Program-made: the position numbers and the translations under genes
The notes under the pieces: generated by a model
The model's database searches: none
What the model was told of the DNA's origin: nothing
Seen by the model: the letters and a program-made list of their open reading frames with translations, nothing else
Source of the DNA: Desulfobacteria bacterium
GTDB lineage: Bacteria > Desulfobacterota > Desulfobacteria > Desulfobacterales > C00003060
Direction of reading: 5' to 3'
NCBI GenBank assembly: GCA_030145035.1
Contig: JAQYWL010000147.1
Span: 1 to 11,514, forward strand
DNA: 11,514 nucleotides
Shown: piece by piece, positions 6,760-11,514 of the stretch
Layout of the letters: every line of letters begins with the position of its first letter
Position numbering within the stretch: the first letter of the stretch is position 1

Positions 6760-8133
6760 ATGAAATCCTTGCAAGACAACTGTGGTCTGTTCGGTCTGTA
6801 TTCAAAAACCGAATGTGTTCATGACATTTTTCACGGGATCGATTTTCTTCAACACCGGGGGCAGGAGTACTGCGGCATTTCCACGTTTGATGGAGGCGTC
6901 CATCAAGTCTCTCATTACGGTAAAGCCGCTAATATGTTTAAGTATGAAGAGTTGGAATACTTAAGAGGTAGATGGGGCATCGGGCATGTGAGCCTCTGGG
7001 AGCGACAGCCGGTAAGGTGGGAGTCCCGGGCGGGGGAGATTGCCGTGGCATTCAGCGGCAACATTATCAATGCCGATGAACTGATCAAGGATATGAAGGC
7101 ACGCGGTAAGGCCTTCTATAAGGGTTATAACATCGAGATCATTTCCAAGATCATTATGGAAGATTCGGATGTGGTTGCAGGCATTTGCGCCCTTTCCAAA
7201 AAGATAAAGGGGGCCTATTGTGTTGTGGTTTTGACCGCAGACGGCATATATGCCGCCAGAGATATTTATGGATTCCGACCCCTTATTTTGGGTCAGGATT
7301 CCAATAGGTATGCGGTAAGCTCAGAGTCGCGTGCGATTCAAAACCTTGAAATGGACGTTGTTCGGGACGTGCAACCAGGAGAAATTGTGCTTATCAATGA
7401 TAAGGGGTTTCGGACCCTGACACGGCTTGACTCCCCCCGCAGGGCCCATTGTGCCTTTGAATGGGCCTATACGGCCAGCCTGGATTCTATAATAGATGGT
7501 GTCTCTGTCCAGGAAGCCCGCAACCAATTGGGCGGGAGCCTTGCACAACGGGATATGGATGGGGGGGGACTGGAGGCAGACATAGTGGCTGCGGTCCCCA
7601 TGTCCGGGATCGGCCATGCCCTTGGATATCATCAGCGGTCCGGGATTAGCTACCAGGAGGTATTTCTCTACAATCGGTACGCTGATCGGAGCTATACACT
7701 CTCGAGTCAGAAGGCGCGGGAAAAGATGGCAAAGCGCAAGCTCTCGGTCTTGCATTATGCAGTTAGAGGCAAGCGAATTGTCTTGTGCGATGATTCCATC
7801 GTCCGCGGCACTCAGATCCATTATAAGGTTCGGGACCTTAAAAAAGCCGGGGCCAAGGAGGTCCATGTTCGTATCGCGTGCCCTCCGCTGATGTATCCGT
7901 GTGATTACGGCATCTCTACCCGCAGTTACGAAGAGTTATCAGCGCGACACTATTTCAAGACAGGCAATATCACTACCATGGAACAACTGAGGGATCTGGA
8001 GACCTGGATTGCCGATCAGATCGGCTCAGACTCTGTTAAATACAACAGCCTTGATTCCTTTGTGGGGGCCTTAGGTATTCCCAGAGAGGAACTCTGTCTG
8101 AAGTGCTGGGATGGCGTAAATCCTACGATGTGA
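6760..8133 (+). CDS. purF: Amidophosphoribosyltransferase family protein, divergent
   Basis: PurF makes phosphoribosylamine from PRPP and glutamine, the first step of purine synthesis. The 457-residue product has an N-terminal class II glutaminase domain (C8-about 230) and a phosphoribosyltransferase domain. C8 in DNCGLFGL would become the N-terminal nucleophile after removal of seven residues. The PRPP loop is CDDSIVRGT at 343-351. Cysteines C231, C381, C446 and C449 match the four [4Fe-4S] ligands of the Bacillus-type enzyme. HRGQE (32-36) and DIYGFRPL (168-175) are kept. Oddities: GHVRYST is replaced by GHVSLWE (75-81), HNGN by FSGN (98-101), and the Asp of the SDTE motif by N124, so the residues that normally hold glutamine are changed. 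It may be a paralogue using ammonia or another amide donor, or one with a different role. ATG 6760 follows GGGGA by about eight bases. menF starts 27 bases downstream. Confidence 0.85.
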   Translation: MKSLQDNCGLFGLYSKTECVHDIFHGIDFLQHRGQEYCGISTFDGGVHQVSHYGKAANMFKYEELEYLRGRWGIGHVSLWERQPVRWESRAGEIAVAFSGNIINADELIKDMKARGKAFYKGYNIEIISKIIMEDSDVVAGICALSKKIKGAYCVVVLTADGIYAARDIYGFRPLILGQDSNRYAVSSESRAIQNLEMDVVRDVQPGEIVLINDKGFRTLTRLDSPRRAHCAFEWAYTASLDSIIDGVSVQEARNQLGGSLAQRDMDGGGLEADIVAAVPMSGIGHALGYHQRSGISYQEVFLYNRYADRSYTLSSQKAREKMAKRKLSVLHYAVRGKRIVLCDDSIVRGTQIHYKVRDLKKAGAKEVHVRIACPPLMYPCDYGISTRSYEELSARHYFKTGNITTMEQLRDLETWIADQIGSDSVKYNSLDSFVGALGIPREELCLKCWDGVNPTM

Positions 8134-8160
8134 TTTTGGAATGCGGAATAGGGGAAAAAG
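8134..8160. repeat. Short copy of the TTTTGGA-type repeat before menF
   Basis: The 27-base gap begins TTTTGGAATGCGGAAT, which repeats with one change the TTTTGGATTGCGGAAT found at about 6598-6613 after carB. The following AGGGGA serves as the menF ribosome binding site, six bases before the GTG start. The repeat family therefore lies directly after two stop codons in this run of genes. Confidence 0.5.
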
Positions 8161-9561
8161 GTGAAAGCTGGGACTAAAAAAATTGACTATGAAGATATAA
8201 GAAATCAGGTGGAACGCTTTTTGCCAGGTATAAGAACTATGATCCGGCAGGGCAGAACACTTCCTTTGCTGGTGACCTGTAAAGCACGTCCGGTGGATAT
8301 CCTACAGTGGTTAAAAAGTCATTCTGTTTATCCGCGCCTTTACTGGTACGATAGGGATGGGAGTGTGGAAATCGGCGGATACGGCTCCCTGATGAGTGTC
8401 AGCGAAAATGATCCCGCCCGGTTCTCGACTGCTTTTGACAAATTGTCAGGCATCCTTGACATGCATCCGCAAAAGGGCCTTATAAGATTTCTTGGAGGCA
8501 CCTGCTTTTTTCCTCAGGAAAAACGGGACAAAAGATGGGAAGATTTTCCGCCCTTATGGTTTGTCCTGCCACAAGTCGTGATGGTTCGAAGCGATAGAGA
8601 TTTTTTTATCTCAGTTGGTGTACTGTTTGAAGATCGTGAAGACGATAATGACATTCTTGCCAGGATATTGGAATCTCTTGAAAAGGCGAAAGCAAAGGAT
8701 CTATCTCCGATACGGAATCAATTTCCGGAAGTCATCACAAGGGCAGATCACCCGGATTATGCAGACTGGAAGAATAATATCAACACATCCCTTCACAAAA
8801 TAGATAAGGGCAAAATAGATAAAGTGGTTCTTGCCAGACGAACCGACGTGAGTTTTAAGGAAGCTGTTGAAGCTGTTGATTATGTGCATGCGCTCAAAAG
8901 CGCCAATGACCGTTGTTATTTTTTCCTGTTTCAACCCAGGCGGGGGAGGGCATTCCTGGGGGCAACACCGGAGCGTCTTTTGAAAATTGAGAATAATCGG
9001 CTGATCAGCGAGGCAGTGTCCGGTACTGTTGCTCGGGGGGCTGATCCGGATGAGGATAAAGATCGAGGTGCTTGGCTATTGCGAGACCAGAAGGAATTAT
9101 CGGAACAGAAATTTGTGACAGATGATTTGATTGCAAAATTTCACCGATTAACAAAAAAAATAGACCTGCCCGGACCGCCGGAGATTGTGAAACTGGCCAA
9201 TGTCCAGCACTTGGTCTCTAAAGTCTCCGGTGTTTTAAGAAACGGGATTTCCATTGGAGAAATGGTGTCCAGCTTGCACCCGACGGCGGCCGTAGGGGGT
9301 TGCCCTGTCTCTGCTGCAATAAGTCTTATTGAAAGATTGGAGCCTTTCAGCAGGGGATGGTATGGCGGTCCTGTAGGAATCATTTCCCATGAATTAACCG
9401 AAATGGCGGTGGGTATTCGGTCCTCCCTGGTAATCGACAGGGTTGTTTCTCTTTTCACAGGGGCTGGCATCGTCAAAGGATCCACCTCTGAATCTGAGTG
9501 GAATGAACTTGAAGACAAGATGTCTACGGCCTTTAAGGTTCTTTCCGGCGGGCAGGGCTAG
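8161..9561 (+). CDS. menF: Isochorismate synthase
   Basis: Converts chorismate to isochorismate, the entry to menaquinone synthesis; cytoplasmic and Mg-dependent. The 466-residue product has a variable N-terminal half (to about 195) and the chorismate-binding fold after it. Family signatures are KVVLARRTDV at 221-230, GATPERLL at 267-274, SEAVSGTVARG at 283-293, HPTAAVGGCP, RGWYGGPVG, and the final FTGAGIVKGSTSESEWNELEDK split around 438-460. K221 and E271 are 50 residues apart, as are the catalytic base and acid (K190, E240) of E. coli MenF. The usual Pro of HPTPAVGG is Ala here. Start is GTG after AGGGGA. menD directly downstream supports MenF rather than a siderophore (EntC), salicylate or anthranilate-type enzyme, since those rarely neighbour menD. 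Confidence 0.93.
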   Translation: MKAGTKKIDYEDIRNQVERFLPGIRTMIRQGRTLPLLVTCKARPVDILQWLKSHSVYPRLYWYDRDGSVEIGGYGSLMSVSENDPARFSTAFDKLSGILDMHPQKGLIRFLGGTCFFPQEKRDKRWEDFPPLWFVLPQVVMVRSDRDFFISVGVLFEDREDDNDILARILESLEKAKAKDLSPIRNQFPEVITRADHPDYADWKNNINTSLHKIDKGKIDKVVLARRTDVSFKEAVEAVDYVHALKSANDRCYFFLFQPRRGRAFLGATPERLLKIENNRLISEAVSGTVARGADPDEDKDRGAWLLRDQKELSEQKFVTDDLIAKFHRLTKKIDLPGPPEIVKLANVQHLVSKVSGVLRNGISIGEMVSSLHPTAAVGGCPVSAAISLIERLEPFSRGWYGGPVGIISHELTEMAVGIRSSLVIDRVVSLFTGAGIVKGSTSESEWNELEDKMSTAFKVLSGGQG

Positions 9562-9654
9562 AAATGACTGTTCAATCCAATACTCCAACACTCCAGTACT
9601 CCAGTACTCCAGTATTCCTTTCTGTTGTAGAGCCCCGAGTAGCTTAAGGGTATC
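9562..9654. repeat. Octamer tandem repeat (ACTCCAGT) between menF and menD
   Basis: The 93-base spacer contains four adjoining eight-base units: ACTCCAAC (9582-9589), then ACTCCAGT three times (9590-9613), followed by ATTCC. A weaker CAATCCAAT precedes them. No gene lies here. The menD ribosome site AAGGG is at about 9647-9651. The unit is too short and lacks spacers, so it is not a CRISPR. Confidence 0.75.
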
Positions 9655-11331
9655 ATGAATCAACCCGTGAACGGGCACGACTCAAGAATGGGCCTAAACC
9701 ATATTTGGTCAAGACTAGTCATAGAGGAACTGGTTCGGCGCGGGGTGACGACTTTCTGTATTTCTCCCGGCTCCCGTTCCACGCCACTGGTCATTGCGGC
9801 AGCGGAAAACACCCTGGCCTGCACCGTTGTTCACACGGACGAGCGGGGAGCAGCTTTCTGTGCCATGGGCTACGCAAAAGCTACAGGACGACCTGCCGCC
9901 CTGATGTGTACGTCCGGCACGGCAGTGGCGAATTATTTTCCGGCAGTGATCGAAGCGAGCCAATCTGCTGTCCCTCTTTTGATATTGAGCAGTGATCGGC
10001 CTGTGGAACTCAGGGACACACGGTCGCCGCAGACGATCAATCAGGTAAATATTTTCGGAGATTACTTGCGATGGCATTTTGACCTGCCTGCACCCGATAC
10101 GGCTCTTTCACCGTCATTTTTGCTCACAACCGTTGATCAGGCAGTTTATCGTGCCGTCAGTGGACCGGCAGGACCGGTGCAGATCAATTGCCAATTCAGG
10201 GAACCGTTGATATCCAACCAGGAAAAACGGTCTTGGGACAACTATCTTTCCGTCCTGGACCCGTGGCAAAAAACAGGCCGCCCCTTTACCACCTACGCCA
10301 AATCGCAATCAATACCTTCCATAGAGGACGTTGACCGGATACGGAATATAATTGGCAACTCCAGGAACGGCTTGCTGATTGCGGGTCAATTATCTGCGGG
10401 GGCAGACAAAGAGGCCATTATAAGGTTGGCATCTGAGTTGGGGTGGCCCCTATTGGCGGACATCAACTCCGGAATCCGTTTTGCCTGTTCAGCGTCAGAA
10501 AGCGCCTGTAACGTCATTGCCCACTACGACCTTTATCTTCGAATGGAGAAATTCCGCAAAAAGTTTTCTCCGGACCTGATATTGCACATGGGAGGCATGC
10601 CTGTATCTAAGCCCTTGAATCAGTATATCGAAGAGAGCCATGCAGAATATATAGTTGTAGATAATCATCCTTTTCGCCAGGACCCCATGTTTCGGGTGAC
10701 GCAAAGGATTGAGACAGATCCCGGACGATTTGCCCTGCAACTGTCAGAGAGAATACAAAAGACTACATCTGGACTCACAGGCATCTTCTGCCAGGCAGAG
10801 GAGATCAGCCGTACAGTCATCAGAGATTCTGTTCCGGCATCGGATGATATCAGCGAATGGGCTGTGTCCCATATCATTTTCGAGTGCGTTGCCGAGGACA
10901 GTGGTATGTACTTGAGCAACAGCTTGCCGGTGCGCGAAGCGGATGCTTTTGCAGCTTGTTCTGATAAACGCCTTGCCATTGGTTGTAATCGTGGGGCAAA
11001 TGGCATAGACGGCACAATTGCCTCTGCGATTGGATTTGCCGCAGGATTGGGTCGCCCGTCAACACTGCTGGCCGGAGATTTGGCCGTTTTGCACGACATA
11101 AATTCTCTATCATTGATAAAAAAAATCGAGGTGCCGGTTACTATCGTTGTGTTAAACAACGATGGGGGCGGCATCTTTTCATTTCTACCTGTGGCCGAAT
11201 TGACTGAGTACTTTGAAGCCTATTTTGCCACGCCCCACGGCCTGAAATTCAGAAATGCAGCAGAATTGTTCGGACTACCGTATGAAAGCCCGGAATCCCT
11301 GTCGTCGTTTAAAAAGGTCTATCAGAGATAA
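9655..11331 (+). CDS. menD: SEPHCHC synthase MenD, ending at a premature in-frame TAA
   Basis: MenD is a thiamine-diphosphate enzyme that joins 2-oxoglutarate to isochorismate, giving SEPHCHC in menaquinone synthesis. The 558-residue product shows ISPGSRSTPL (36-45), the thiamine-activating Glu in TDERGAAF (E63), TSGTAVANYFPA, LSSDRPVELRD, and the cofactor-binding motif GDLAVLHDIN (from 474) with NNDGGGIF (501-508). It starts at ATG 9655, with AAGGG four to five bases upstream; ATG at residue 12 is a less likely alternative. It follows menF, its pathway partner. The frame closes at TAA 11329-11331 just after SSFKKVYQR, yet the typical MenD C-terminus continues in the same frame for 40 codons. 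If the stop is real, the protein lacks its last strand and helix. Activity then depends on whether that tail is needed or the stop is read through. Confidence 0.93.
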   Translation: MNQPVNGHDSRMGLNHIWSRLVIEELVRRGVTTFCISPGSRSTPLVIAAAENTLACTVVHTDERGAAFCAMGYAKATGRPAALMCTSGTAVANYFPAVIEASQSAVPLLILSSDRPVELRDTRSPQTINQVNIFGDYLRWHFDLPAPDTALSPSFLLTTVDQAVYRAVSGPAGPVQINCQFREPLISNQEKRSWDNYLSVLDPWQKTGRPFTTYAKSQSIPSIEDVDRIRNIIGNSRNGLLIAGQLSAGADKEAIIRLASELGWPLLADINSGIRFACSASESACNVIAHYDLYLRMEKFRKKFSPDLILHMGGMPVSKPLNQYIEESHAEYIVVDNHPFRQDPMFRVTQRIETDPGRFALQLSERIQKTTSGLTGIFCQAEEISRTVIRDSVPASDDISEWAVSHIIFECVAEDSGMYLSNSLPVREADAFAACSDKRLAIGCNRGANGIDGTIASAIGFAAGLGRPSTLLAGDLAVLHDINSLSLIKKIEVPVTIVVLNNDGGGIFSFLPVAELTEYFEAYFATPHGLKFRNAAELFGLPYESPESLSSFKKVYQR

Positions 11332-11454
11332 ATCGATTCGGGCATTTCCTCCATTATTGAGGTTCATACAGAGCGGGACAAAAATCGTGTCGAGCATGAA
11401 ATGATTTGGAAAAAGGTTTCAGAAAGACTAGAGACTCAAGTTCTCAGTAGCTGA
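11332..11454 (+). pseudogene. menD: Detached C-terminal tail of menD
   Basis: Reading on in the menD frame after the TAA gives SIIEVHTERDKNRVEHEMIW and a closing KKVSERLETQVLSS before TGA at 11452-11454. 'IIEVxTxRxxNxxxHxxxW' is the normal end of MenD proteins, forming a strand and helix of the last thiamine-binding domain. No start codon with a ribosome site lies in this tail. Joined to the upstream part, the gene would encode 599 residues including one for the TAA. One base change (for example CAA, GAA or AAA to TAA) explains the break, with no shift of frame. Confidence 0.85.
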
Positions 11455-11512
11455 GTAATCGTTCACCGCAGAGACCGCAAAGACCGCAGAGAAGAGAGCG
11501 GTGAAGGGTTAC
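11455..11512. repeat. Large hairpin enclosing nonamer repeats after menD
   Basis: GTAATCGTTCACCGC (11455-11469) pairs with GCGGTGAAGGGTTAC (11498-11512): 15 positions with one G-U wobble and one mismatch, including eight perfect pairs TTCACCGC/GCGGTGAA. The left arm runs into nonamers ACCGCAGAG (11465-11473), ACCGCAAAG (11474-11482) and ACCGCAGAG (11483-11491). It begins one base after the menD-tail TGA. It is not followed by a visible T-run before the window ends, so it fits a repetitive palindromic element better than a rho-independent terminator. Confidence 0.6.
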
Positions 11513-11514
11513 GA

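Noticed and set aside
7321..7866. 181-codon minus-strand open frame
   Set aside because: It lies wholly inside the PurF-like gene, whose plus-strand frame has clear family motifs.
9582..9613. CRISPR array
   Set aside because: Eight-base units directly joined, without spacers.
10665..11174. 169-codon minus-strand open frame
   Set aside because: It lies opposite menD motifs including the cofactor-binding site, and its translation looks like no known protein.
11329..11331. Reassigned stop codon
   Set aside because: The other genes end at ordinary stops, and the two in-frame stops seen are of different types (TGA and TAA).

Overview
The window looks like chromosomal sequence from an anaerobic Deltaproteobacterium (Desulfobacterota), though this is inferred from protein style, not from a database match. 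The pointers are REC, HDOD and CheR signalling genes, a PurF-family protein with four [4Fe-4S]-type cysteines, menaquinone genes menF and menD, and gaps filled with short tandem repeats (TTTTGGA-, ACTCCAGT- and ACCGCAGAG-type) of the kind common in such genomes. No rRNA, tRNA, CRISPR array or insertion sequence was found.

Left part (1-3228), mostly minus strand: a decayed signalling locus. Reading leftward from 3228 there is an HTH / Cys-rich / PAS regulator (3228-2485), a gap of 307 bases, an intact REC-HDOD protein (2177-882), the C-terminal end of a second HDOD protein (889-647), and the N-terminal domain only of a CheR methyltransferase (567-301). The CheR remnant abuts, tail to tail, the 3' end of a plus-strand antitoxin-like remnant (117-308) that carries an in-frame TGA. 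Positions 1-93 may hold the last codons of another plus-strand gene.

Right part (3386-11454), all plus strand: carB (carbamoyl-phosphate synthase large subunit, no carA beside it), a divergent amidophosphoribosyltransferase, menF (isochorismate synthase) and menD. The gaps of 173, 27 and 93 bases hold short repeats and inverted repeats. CarB makes carbamoyl phosphate for pyrimidines and arginine. MenF and MenD carry out the first two committed steps from chorismate towards menaquinone.

Points that most deserve a second look: (1) menD is interrupted by an in-frame TAA at 11329-11331, after which about 40 codons of typical MenD C-terminus continue in the same frame; (2) the PurF-like protein keeps its nucleophile cysteine, PRPP loop and Fe-S cysteines but has lost the usual glutamine-binding residues; (3) the cheR/antitoxin junction and the HDOD fragment record deletions or insertions; (4) nested inverted repeats lie between carB and the PurF-like gene, and a repeat-bearing hairpin follows menD. 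I did not find a clearly new multi-gene system.
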